Source: Agriotes lineatus (Eukaryota; Arthropoda; Insecta; Coleoptera; Elateridae). From it: 64,000 nucleotides of DNA. This document shows, piece by piece, positions 54,500 through 64,000 of this stretch (within the stretch, counting starts at the first letter, position 1; each line of letters starts with the position of its first letter). The notes beneath the pieces are model-generated. The model was not told where the DNA came from, made no database searches, and saw nothing but the letters and a program-made list of their open reading frames with translations. Location: the NCBI GenBank assembly GCA_940337035.1, contig OW679203.1, forward strand, positions 29,893,495 to 29,957,494, written 5' to 3'. Position numbers and translations under genes: made by a program.

Positions 54500-57030
54500 A
54501 TGTTTTAAGTATTTGTTTGGCTTTAATATTTTTCGTCTGGTTCCGTTATATAGGTGGTGATTGGTCTAAGCGCTGAGAAATTATGAAAAGAAGTAATTTT
54601 TATAATACCAGGCTTGTGCAAACAAAACCCTAATATAACTATTACTTAGGAATTGATACAAAACAAATATTTATTTTGCAGTTTGAGCTGAGATAATATT
54701 TAGACATAAAAGAAAATCTACTTGACAGATTTAGATTTATATCGTCAAATTTAAAACTTGAAACAAGACTGATCCTGTAACGTACGTTTTTAATAATTCT
54801 ATCGATATTGACGACATTTTAAAATTTTGAACGACCAGCTCACGTAGCATACACGATTGGTGTTCGTTCTCTATTCCAGAACGGAAAAGAAGAATTTAAC
54901 AGATATAAATGTGCGAGGCGTCATAGAACAATGCTGAAATTTCATTTCCAGAACAATAATCGCTTTTCCACATTCAACAGGATATTTATTCAAAAGCAGT
55001 TTCTGGCTTGAATGGCCACCCCTTGCGGGTTTATTGAAAGCGACTTCCAAACATCCTGTATATTAATTGCATTGTCTTGTTAACATCGTTCCACTGCAAG
55101 AGGCTGCAAGGGTGCTGTTTTATGTTCCGAGCTCCAGCAGGGGTGCGGTTTTATGTGGTAGCGGCGCTGATTTATGGAAGATTTTAAATTTTCCGTAGGA
55201 GTTCTCGGCTGTGTAAACTGCGCTCTCCCACCTTTAATATAAAACGGTTCGACGAGTAGCAGCTCGGTTACGGTGATGTTTTAATTTTCGTAGTGTTGCT
55301 TGTATCAGCAGCGTCGGCATATATTGGTTTGAACTGTTTGGCTTTCCTATCGCTGGAGGTTGTTTATATAGAGCTAGGGACTGTCAATGCATCTGCCAAG
55401 TCATGTATAGAAATTGACATTACACTTCCTGTTGAATGGTCCGTATATCCTTTAATTATTATCGATCGACAAACACACGCTGTTTCATGAATGCTGGTTA
55501 GGTTGCGGACGGTAATGTCTGCATTAGAAATTTACTGAGAACTGTTTCATGAAGCTCATCATCTCCTAATGAATAGAAACAACATTGGAGGTTTTGTAAG
55601 TTATTATTTCCATGGTTTTTCATGAAAAATAAAATAGCTCATATTAATAATTCGGGTTCTACTGACTATTATTGAAATGCTTAAGCGTGGAAAAACAAGT
55701 CAACTATAACCGACCAAAGACGAAACGTTCTGCTGATGTGTTGCTGGAAAACTGTAACTATTGCAAAACGCTTAATTTATAGGAAAATATACTTTAGATA
55801 AATATAATTCTTACTGCTATTTTGACCGTTAAATTTAATAGGTAGCCACTTTATTTTTAAGTAATTAAGCAAACGATAAGTTGTAATAGATTTACAAACT
55901 GAAACTTTTATTGAGAACAATAAGCGTTAATTAATTACAAGGATTTCGATTTGAATTTTATGCCTGAACTTGAACATGATATCGACTAGCTTTGAAAAAT
56001 GGATCGGGGTTAGCTTACCTTTGAAAAGGTAACTAAATTAAAGAGCTCCAAGCAGTTCAAAATCATAATAATTTTAGTCTTGGAGTTAATAACAAATAGG
56101 ATAGAAATAACAAATCGTAATTACTGGCCTAAACAAACTCTCGAGGACACTTAACTTTGTAACTAAATATCACAAGGTAAATAACACATACTTTGCAAGG
56201 AATGGCTTATATGTAACACATAAATTGGTATAGCCTCTCTTCCGGTACGATGCTTACTCAGAACTACACTAAAGGGCCGAAAATTATCACAGTGATTGGT
56301 AATAGTGCTAATAACCTATTCAATGTCATGTAATTTCGAATAAATAACATTCAATGTATGATTAAAATGTTTTAAACCTTCCCAAATACAACCTATCTCC
56401 TTGTATCCAGGGGCTACTTATTCAGGTACCTGCATATTCCCACACGCTATTGAATTATGTTAATTGCTAGTATAGCAAACCAGCAAGCAATGTTAACGAC
56501 AAACGCACGGAGTCTTATCAACTTTGGGATATGTATAATGGTTGATTTGTATTGTTCTAGCCATTCAGTTATTCTAGCTAACACAACTGTAACTTTCGAT
56601 CTGAAAAAAATCTGAATACCGGAACTTGCTCCGTAAACTAAAAACATGTGAAAGCGCAAAGCCCAGGTAAGTATACCTCTAAACCATATTAGGTGAAGTC
56701 GCAAATAATTTCGCACTGAAATAATGTTTAGAATTGTTTAACTAACTAACAGGCTACGCTGCGTGGCACACATAAAGAAGCTATTCGAAACACATTTCAA
56801 TAATGGCTTGGACACCTGAAGATCTCCTGCAGGCCTAACACCGGCCCTGATCTCGCTTGACTATGTGCTTGGAGTATTGCTGGACCAAAATACTTTTAAC
56901 GAATAATTATTCTGCACGTGGAGTAATGTCCCATGACTCACACAGCCACCCTCGATAGCGCTCTAGACAGAATGGGACTTCGAATTGGGCACTCAGGCCT
57001 CCTCAAAGAGAAAGGCTAACGGAAACATAA
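54500..57030. other. Anonymous AT-rich DNA
   Basis: No gene recognised. Hydrophobic ORFs at 55293-55490 (plus) and 56447-56716 (minus) have no supporting context. Confidence 0.45.
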
Positions 57031-57297
57031 TTACTGAGTGAATCCACAAAAGATACTAAAGAGCTCTTACCAGAGATCTGCCATCTGAGTAAGCCTAAGA
57101 AATCAACTTTCTTGCCCATACAGCATGTGGTTTCAGGTTATGGAACATTCATTAACTTTCTAACTTCCCTCACTGAAAAACATAGACAACAGGTATCCAT
57201 TCTTCAAGAAATATTGGATTCTATCAGCACTCCAACTTGGAATCATCGCCCACAACAAGATATATTAGTTCTATTTAGAAAGATTCAGAAATTGTAG
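57031..57297 (+). CDS. Unidentified 88-codon open stretch
   Basis: Open without ATG from 57031 (LLSESTKDTKELLPEICHL), through FINFLTSLTEKHRQQVSIL, to a TAG at 57295-57297. Codon use looks protein-like, and Leu/Lys/Gln-rich helices are predicted by eye. It may be the last exon of a TE or host gene. No family recognised. Confidence 0.25.
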   Translation, partial: LLSESTKDTKELLPEICHLSKPKKSTFLPIQHVVSGYGTFINFLTSLTEKHRQQVSILQEILDSISTPTWNHRPQQDILVLFRKIQKL

Positions 57298-57379
57298 AAA
57301 TAATTATCGGTCAATATTTAGTACGTTGCCTACATGTTATTATTATTAAGATGTTGTCTACTTCTTTGTTTTATTTCAA

Positions 57380-59190
57380 GATTAGACTATTTTTCCTCTT
57401 AGCATATGCGGAGGGACTGTTACTATCATACTAAGTGAGGTTTTATAAACCATATTCGGCCGTAGCTTTGGCTAGCATATCTCGTTAAATTAGTTGGAAT
57501 AATGCCTTTTCACATGGGTAACGACCACCAAACGTGTTAGTTTTGCTATGAGATTTGCACTCCCTACCTACCGACCCGAAACGTATAGGGAGTAAAAAAA
57601 CACGAGCATATACAAAAATACATAAAAAAGCACCAATAAAAGTGAAACCCTCGTGTAACAGCTTGCAGCCTAATTTGGGGGTGTTTAAAGTAAAACGTTA
57701 CTTGATACACAGCTAATTGTCTAATGTCATAAACTGAGCTGCGCTACGGAGTGCCAGATTACTATCGCGATTTCATAAAGAGGTAAAGGATTCAAAGCAC
57801 GGATTCCAACAAAATTGCAGCATATGTAAACTGCAGTGGATCAGGAACGCTACAGCAGATAGTTACACAATCCTTCTGAATACAAAAGACGCCAATACAG
57901 AAACCGGCGAAATTACGCCATCTGCGAGCTGCAAGAGATCCGGGTACGAAGCAGGTGGCTGCTAAACCGTTTTGGATAGAAAAAGAGGTAGTACAAGATT
58001 CGTAGCAGACTAAGTGACTACCCGCAGACCAAAGGCGAGTAATAAGGAAATGACGTAACATTTTGTAGGGGAAACGTAATTGGAGAGGAAAAGAGCAATG
58101 AAATGAGATTTTGATGTCCTGCCTTAGAATACTGAGCAAAATGGCGTAATGTAATTTCGAGTAGACGACGAATTTGCCCTGTAACTGAAAAGCAAGCAAT
58201 AAACCACCCCTTTATGGGCATAACTGTGAGAATATATAACCAGTAAACTAGGAAGCAGCAGTACTTCATTCGAATCATCCATCCATTTACGATTAACTTA
58301 GGCATTCTATCATTGCCGCTGAGACACTCATACCCCATAGTTGCTTAGCTTGGGCACTTCCAACCCGTTTGTTCATGTAATCACTCACATATATGTATAT
58401 GTTTGTGTTTGTTAATTGATTTTATTTTCAAATAAAAATAAGTGCCATTGTTGTCTATAACTTGTATCATTTTGGTAATACTGAGGGTGTGGCATCAATA
58501 TACGTTAACATCTTCAAACCCTTCATAAGCTCCACATACCTATAAACTCAAACGTTTTACCAGCCAGCTGCACACTCACTGAAATCAAATGTCAAACGGT
58601 TTTTTTTAATAATTTGTATCGCTTACATTCGAGTCGTGATCCAATGTGCTAATCAATGCAACATTTTTATTTCATTTTGGAATATAGGAAACTATTTTAG
58701 TCCTACTTTGAGCAATTGGTGCATTGTGTCCTTTTAGACCATAAGTGGTATCTTTGCTAATCGCCAACCAGGAGGGCCATGACATTTTAAGTTGGCTTGT
58801 CTTCTCTTATACTGGTTATCTTACCGGAATTAAGGCACCATAAAGTTATTGCACCAAAATAATTTTCAACTTTTCAGTTTGCAACTTACAATAAATTTCG
58901 TTACTTAAAATATATTCTTGAAAAGTTAAAAAATAAAATGTTATCAAAAGTGCAAGTGAATAGTTGAAAACTAGCAAAGTTGGTTAAACTATTTTATGAA
59001 ACACAAAAACTGTGCCCCTTTAAAAATTTTACAAGTGCAAAGTGAAAAGTGAAAATTTGTTTTCGGTTTATTAGCTCCCTTAGCTAGGCTACATCGACTT
59101 GTGTTCTCTTCCATTCTCACTACTATTGACCATGTCGTTAGCATTCATCCCAGGCAAGAAATCTTACATGGTATTATTAACCGAACCTCT
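57380..59190. other. Mostly anonymous; possible degenerate SINE at its start
   Basis: 57395-57560 loosely follows SINE 1 body words (CTCTTAGxATATG, GACxGT, TAACGACCACCAAACG), possibly an old copy. The rest shows nothing. Minus ORFs at 57792-58338 have no recognised motif. Confidence 0.25.
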
Positions 59191-59193
59191 CGA

Positions 59194-59403
59194 TCAGATG
59201 GAAAAACCGAAAACGAAAACTGGCAAGGAAAAGGACTGAAGGTGGAAACACCAGATGTTCTAGGGAGAGCTACTAAAACTGACAAAGTACTTAGAGAACT
59301 ACAATAATGTGATATGGATATCGTCGCCCTTAGTGAAGCAAAATGGGGTTTTTCCCTTATCTTCTGTATCTTTGTACCGAATGTAAACGTCAATATGTCC
59401 ATA
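59194..59403 (+). pseudogene. RTE endonuclease start, split by a mariner
   Basis: The frame WQGKGLKVETPDVLGRATKT then KVLRELQ-stop-CDMDIVALSEAKW matches the EEP start of RTE LINEs (a T-x-N-V-like strand and the D-I-x-x-L-S-E-x-x-W block with the catalytic Glu). It reads to NVNMSIY at 59403 and resumes after the mariner at 60945 with SKVSES. The joined phrase fits the normal Y-x-x-Y-S-G-V spacing. Confidence 0.6.
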
Positions 59404-60944
59404 TACGGAGTGTTACAAAATTCACAGATACGGACTATACCGCTTTAGTCTATATTAAAAACTGAACAAAAGAAACCTTGGCATTTTTCATCCAGGTCCG
59501 TACTTTTTAAGCCACCACTGTTTTAAAATTTTAAAATAATAAATAACAACATAGTTTTAAAATGTTAACTGTTTAATAAATCATTCCAAAATTAAAATAA
59601 CAATTATTAAAAAAAATAACGAAAACTATTTACTTAACCACCTAATCTAACATTTGATCAAAATGGTCCATGTTGGTAGCTATGCATGCCACGGCACTTT
59701 GTTTTACTGCTCGAATAGGATTTATTACCATTGCCGGAGTTATCTCTCCAGCTGTCTGAAGTACGTGGTTTTGAATCTTATTTAGGTTGGGTGCCGGTGT
59801 TCTGTATACCAACGATCTTAAATGACCCCATAAAAAGAAATCAAAAGGATTTAAATCTGCTGAATGTGGCGGCAATCTAAATGGACCGCCTCTGCCAGTC
59901 GAGTGTACTAAGTAGATATGATTAATGTATTTTTGTACATTTAGCGCAAAATGAGAACCTGCTCCATCATGCATAAATACCATATTTTGACGAACATTTA
60001 AAGACCTTGTTGGACAAAATTTGGCAAAAAGTGAATAAACTACAAGAAAAAATGAGATTGATATGAATAATAACAGAATAGAAAGTTTGTACTGATATGT
60101 CTTACCAGATGGTTATCCAACAATCCACCTCATACATTTAAGCTAAAACGTTGTTGGTGATTTCTTATTCTAACTGCAAGAGGAGATACACGATTCTATT
60201 AGTGTTCATTGTGTACGTTAAAAACACCATGACGTGCTAAAAGACATTCGTCTGTCCAGAAAATTGAATCTTTCAAATCATGATGAGCAAGGTATCATTC
60301 ACAAAACTCCATCGAAATGGATAAGGGGTGGTTTGCAGATGTTGCATCTGCGTATAGTGGCATGGGTGTTGTTGATCGCGGTCTAGAGCACGCCACACGC
60401 GGGTGGAGTTAATTCTCAATTCCCTGGCCACATATTCAGTGCTTCTTTTGGGATTATCATTTATCAAATTAAAAACAGCATCATCATGAAGACTCTGACG
60501 ACCAGCATTTACACGTGGCGGCACAGCAGCACTACCATTGAACAGAATGCGATCCTCCAATCTTCTAAAAACGTTAATGCTTGGTCGTCGCCGCAAAGGA
60601 AATCCCTCACTGAATAATCGGACTGCTTGCCTTGCTCGATTATTAAAAGCTCCGAGAGCCATTAGCAGGTCATGATATTCTGGATTAGAAAATTAGCAGC
60701 CATTTTTCGAAAATAAACTCACGAGAATGTGAACACAACAAAGCTTCTGTTAATAAATTATTCTAAACAATCATTTATTTCTCGACATATGGCATTTATT
60801 AACGCCACTTAATTCAACATTAAAAATCGCCGTAGTTGAAAAGTAAATGTTTTATCGAAAAATGGTCAAGGCATTTTTTGTTCAGTTTTTAATGTAGAAC
60901 AACGTAGTATAGCCCGTATTCTCAAAATGTCGTAACACCCTGTA
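59404..60944 (-). mobile_element. Mariner/Tc1-type transposon with about 95-bp inverted ends
   Basis: The ends read TACGGAGTGTTACAAAATT on the left and, complemented, TACAGGGTGTTACGACATTTT on the right. Inside both lie ATTAAAAACTGAACAAA and a GGCATTTTTC/TGCCTTGACC region. TA is duplicated at 59402-59403 and 60945-60946. The interior carries a degenerate transposase on the minus strand. The insertion splits an RTE endonuclease. Confidence 0.8.
59642..60662 (-). pseudogene. Mariner/Tc1-type transposase, broken
   Basis: The first open part (60662-60273) has the N-terminal helix-turn-helix: FNNRARQAVRLFSEGFPLRR, INVFRRLEDRI, VFNLINDNPKRSTEYVAREL, RVWRALDRDQQ. The middle survives in fragments (DSIFWTDEC with the first catalytic Asp, HGVFNVHNEH, RFSLNVWGG). 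The last part (59983-59642) has MVFMHDGAGSHF (second Asp), RGGPFRLPPHSADLNPFDFF (third acidic block) and WGHLRSLVY. Stops and a GTAAG-to-TTGTAG insertion of about 80 bp separate the parts. This subfamily is common in insects. The H-D-G-A and D-L-N-P-x-D wording supports the call. Confidence 0.85.
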
Positions 60945-61235
60945 TACAGCAAAGTTTCCGAAAGTGGAAAGGTCATGTAGTGGGATAACCATACTAATAG
61001 CGTTTCGCAAAAAATGTAAAACCTTGAGAACATATAAATAACCGAATTCTTCAAGTGGAAATGAAAATTAGCAACTGTCGACTAGTGATAATATAGCGGT
61101 ATGTGCTCCAAACGATTATGCCACTGAAGGCATAATACAGAAATTAAAGAGAAAGATTTAGAATTACTTGAAAACGTTATTAGAAAATACTAGTAACCAC
61201 AAACAAATTTATCTCGTGGAAGATGTATAATTAAA
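60945..61235 (+). pseudogene. RTE endonuclease, continuation
   Basis: Fragments in order: SKVSESGKVM, IAFRKKCKTL, DNIAVCAPNDYATEGIIQKL and NHKQIYLVED. The V-x-A-P-N/T block is the middle of the EEP domain, and the last piece corresponds to the ILMGDLN strand with the Gly lost. Multiple stops. Confidence 0.6.
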
Positions 61236-61947
61236 AACAATTTTTTAGAACCCTATATTTGAATAAAGCTCTTCCTTTAAAACGGTACTTTCCACAGTCA
61301 TGTTACGCTCACAGTTGCTGAGATAGACTGACGTAGCGCACACGATGTATTGCGATGTATTCCACACTGTTTCCGAATATGCTTACATGATGTCTGTTCG
61401 GCACGTGTCGAAGATATGACGATTTCAATGGTAACCTACTTTTGTTACAAGCGGTGGGCCGTAAAGTAAATAACAATAGTTCTTTTCAATATCTACGTTA
61501 CGTTCTAATCGAAGACCAAATCGAGTTAAGATCTAATTTAAAAGGTGACTCTATATAATTTCACCGATGGGGGTATTTTGTTTGAATCTGCGTGTATCTT
61601 CTTCTTTCTCTCACAGAACCTTTGAAGCAGACCTTATTAAAGGTGTGGGATTTAAAGCAACTGCTCTTACCCACCTGGGGTATTATTCCGTGTTTCTTCA
61701 TACACGCCATATAAGGAGGGGGGTTTTTGGCCATAATCTTCCACGTTGGCTTTGCGGGTTGGAAGATGGTAGTAGGATAGGGAAAATGATATAATAATGA
61801 TAGGGTCGGATTTAAGGTGGGGACATGACCCTCCTCGGGGTGGGAGTGAAGAGAAGACATGATCTTTCATAGGCAGGGTCGCTAAACCCTGAGGTAGATC
61901 TATTTTCTATCGGGATCATAAAAAGGTATCCACCCGCTATCTTTGAC
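61236..61947. other. Anonymous DNA where the RTE RT domain should be
   Basis: No RT motif is seen. The ORFs at 61561-61870 overlap on both strands and have no family resemblance. The RT core was deleted or replaced. Confidence 0.4.
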
Positions 61948-62215
61948 GTCGACGAATATGTGTATTTGAGTTACAAGCTGAAATATGGCAAGACAATCAA
62001 AGTGCTGAAATACCTCGTAGAGTACGCATGACTTAGGCAGCAGTGGAAAAGCTAGGATACATTTTAAAGAACGACAGTGTTCCCATAAACCTTAAAACAA
62101 AAATCTTCAATACATGTATACTTCCAGTAATGGTTTACGGAATGAAAATAACAACACTTACCGTTAAGTGAAAAAATAGATTAAGGACAACGCAAAGAGC
62201 TATAATTAATGCAAC
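61948..62215 (+). pseudogene. RTE C-terminal domain, part 1
   Basis: EYVYLSYKLKYGKTI, then after a frameshift QAAVEKLGYILKNDSVPINL and KTKIFNTCILPVMVYGMK, TLTV and RLRTTQRAI. Same block order as 31847-32371. It breaks after RAI and resumes at 62817. Confidence 0.75.
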
Positions 62216-62816
62216 GAAAGAGCTTAACCATACTTAAGTACCCTATACAAAAGGATTAGTGTAGCGATAAGTAGTCTATTGTAATCACCGGTTACCTGCT
62301 TTTCGTCCATCATGGCCGACAATCTTTGAGTGCGTTTAGATTTTCTATTAAAAATGAGTAGATATTCTGGTACTTTTATTGAGTTCTCTTCAATAGAAAA
62401 AGTTAAAATTGATAAAAAAATATTCAGAAACACTAGCCCCAGGACATATGCCAATTTAATTAAATTCGGCCAGCTGGTTATTTACTTATTGGCTTATTTG
62501 TAGTAATGTAACATTCGAATTCTTGTTTTTAAGTAATACTGGAAAAACCTGACGTAAAAATGCAATCAAAATTTCTCAACTCCTAGCAGCATATATAAAG
62601 AATAACTGTGCGGAAATTGAAGAAAAAATATTGCTTACCTCGAAAGATAAGTACAATATACTTATTTCGGTAATTAATAGCCCAATTTTTTTTCTCAGAA
62701 AAATATCAAAAGTGATAGCACAAGAAAGGAACATGTAAAAGGAAATTACTAAAAAGCAAAAAATGAGTAAGCTATAACGATTATTAACGTACTTACTTTT
62801 ACCTGATACCCTGTCC
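62216..62816 (-). other. About 600-bp unidentified insertion in the RTE
   Basis: It separates RTTQRAI from MLGINLKGH, which are contiguous in RTE proteins. On the minus strand it holds two hydrophobic ORFs (62818-62576, YSLLIFCFLVISFYMFLSC and FSSISAQLFFIY; 62454-62224, GLVFLNIFLSILTFSIEE). They look like membrane segments. A chemoreceptor fragment is conceivable but unproven. No clear inverted ends. Confidence 0.4.
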
Positions 62817-63125
62817 ATAATGTTGGGTATAAACCTTAAAGGCCATATCCGAAAAGAAGAAACAAGAAAAAGGACAAAAGTAACGGATGTCGTTGAAAAA
62901 AATCCTTAATCTAAGTGGAGTTGGGTAGGTCATATAGCCAGACAAATAACACAAGACGGGCTAAACGGGTCATGCAATGGAGGCCAAAATTACATAAGAG
63001 GAGCGTGGAAAGACTCGTTGAATATACGACATCAAATCGAAAATTGGGCTCAGAACAAAGTAAACTGGAAGGAACAAGGGGAGGCCTATGTCCTGGAGTG
63101 GATGAAAAGGTGCTGCTAAAGAAGA
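62817..63125 (+). pseudogene. RTE C-terminal domain, part 2
   Basis: IMLGINLKGHIRKEETRKRT, VTDVVEK, KWSWVGHIARQ, then after a frameshift RGAWKDSLNI, NKVNWKEQG and LEWMKRC, ending in an AAAGAAGAAAAAGAA tail (63117-63131). It continues 61948-62215. Confidence 0.75.
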
Positions 63126-63129
63126 AAAA

Positions 63130-63540
63130 GAACAACAATTTAAAAAATAGGACCAGGTAAAAACTCTAGATGAACAGAATTACAAATAAAGCATGCACCT
63201 CTACAGTTAAAACAATCCTGAAAAACGTTTTAAGGCATCAGAGATAAGGAAAATTCAATAAAATAAGAAAAAGGCTCCTTTTCTTTAAAATGAAGTAGTA
63301 GAGAGGAAGCTTCTGGGTGGCAATGCTCGATAGTATTAGAAACCAGAGAATAAGTAAGGGAAAACTATTAACGTGAAAGTGTGAAGTTTATCGTGCCTGA
63401 AGATTGTTTCAAAACGTTTTAATTGCCGTTATCAATTTGTAGGCGTTACCACAGCCACAAGAGGCATCCGTTCGCGGAATCTAGGTGTTACGTAGAACCT
63501 TATGTTCGCCGCTCAGTCACCAGAAGATGGGCTTGATTAG
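63130..63540. other. Anonymous DNA
   Basis: Nothing recognised. Confidence 0.5.
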
Positions 63541-63545
63541 TCTAA

Positions 63546-63733
63546 GGGCCGGTTGCAGAAAGTAATGTTAAGTCTGGTGTTAGCTAACGCGACATCAAAG
63601 TGAACAAAAACGAATCAAATCTCAAATGTTTACGGTAATTAATACATTAGTAAACAAAATTTGATGCGATTTTGTTTACTTTGACGAGACGTTAGCTAAC
63701 ACCAGACTTAACATTGCTTTCTGCAACCGGCCC
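63546..63733. mobile_element. 188-bp foldback MITE with TAA target duplication
   Basis: The left arm GGGCCGGTTGCAGAAAGTAA then TGTTAAGTCTGGTGTTAGCTAACG is complementary to the right arm CGTTAGCTAACACCAGACTTAACA then GCTTTCTGCAACCGGCCC. The central part pairs too (TTTGTTTACTTTGA with TCAAAGTGAACAAA). TAA flanks both sides (63543-63545 and 63734-63736), the 3-bp TWA target typical of Harbinger-driven MITEs. Confidence 0.85.
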
Positions 63734-63864
63734 TAAGTGTTTTAGGTTGGGGGCCGCAACACGCCAGTGCTTGTAAATTCCTGTTTTCCCCACATAGGTT
63801 CTCCTAGGTAAACAACATGGAAGGAGATCGCAAAGCATTATAAAAAGCGATTTCCGGGTAGTCC

Positions 63865-63891
63865 AGAGAGAGAGAGAGGGAGAGAGAGAGA
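63865..63891. repeat. (GA)n microsatellite
   Basis: A run of AG dinucleotides interrupted by one GGG. Confidence 0.95.
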
Positions 63892-64000
63892 TATCTAACC
63901 TCCTCTTTTCATAGTCCAGACCAGCACCTGGGCGTCAACCGAGAGCTTCATTGGGCCATGAGGTACAAGGGCTCCACCAGTTACCGCCATCTTCGCTTAG

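Noticed and set aside
57792..58338. Minus-strand ORFs of 135 and 106 codons as a host gene
   Set aside because: Overlapping frames, no motif, no splice signals and no biased codon use.

Overview
The window is AT-rich eukaryotic DNA with introns, poly(A) signals and dense decayed transposons. The mix of families (P, PIF/Harbinger, mariner, Transib, hAT, Penelope, RTE, Jockey, R1-like, tRNA-derived SINEs) points to an insect. I cannot name the order or species. I found no host gene that I can name and no rRNA, tRNA or CRISPR. Nearly every coding trace is a transposable element (TE) gene, and most are broken.

Layout. 1-7138 is, as far as I can read, an exact copy of 14053-21190. It ends at a 100-N gap (7139-7238), so it is probably an unmerged contig overlap. 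7239-11260 holds two copies of a dispersed repeat, a P-superfamily element with perfect 36-bp inverted ends and an 8-bp target duplication (8132-9822), and a hAT fragment. 11502-15238 is the coding core of an ISL2EU-like transposon. It has a SWIM-YqaJ-PHD nuclease gene on the + strand and a five-part THAP-DDE transposase gene on the - strand, arranged tail to tail. 15280-21190 carries a 388-bp tandem duplication, a Cys-bearing TE gene remnant and a Jockey-type reverse transcriptase (RT) remnant.

21191-32440 is a graveyard: a SINE, an R1-like endonuclease, a Jockey ORF1, an RTE RT, a Ty3/gypsy gag and an RTE 3' end. 32848-41330 holds a second SINE, a non-autonomous Transib (33336-34966) that contains a perfect histone-mRNA 3' stem-loop, a mariner deletion derivative, and a PIF/Harbinger element (37631-40114). 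The two Harbinger genes, MADF and DDE, are interlocked: an exon of each lies inside the intron of the other on the opposite strand.

43930-50560 shows nesting. A Penelope-like element is split by an antisense CR1/Jockey-type LINE, and another LINE is split by a mariner with arms of about 250 bp. 50560-59190 is mostly anonymous, with a foldback element, a minisatellite and a SINE-like piece. 59194-63125 is a decayed RTE whose endonuclease is split by a mariner and whose C-terminus is split by about 600 bp of unknown DNA. A foldback MITE (63546-63733) lies near the end.

The functional units are transposition systems. Transposase plus accessory DNA-binding or nuclease protein pairs occur in the ISL2EU-like and Harbinger elements. 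Autonomous/non-autonomous relations appear in the SINEs that share an RTE-like 3' tail and in the P, Transib and MITE elements that need transposase supplied in trans. Both candidate autonomous DNA elements carry a few inactivating lesions.
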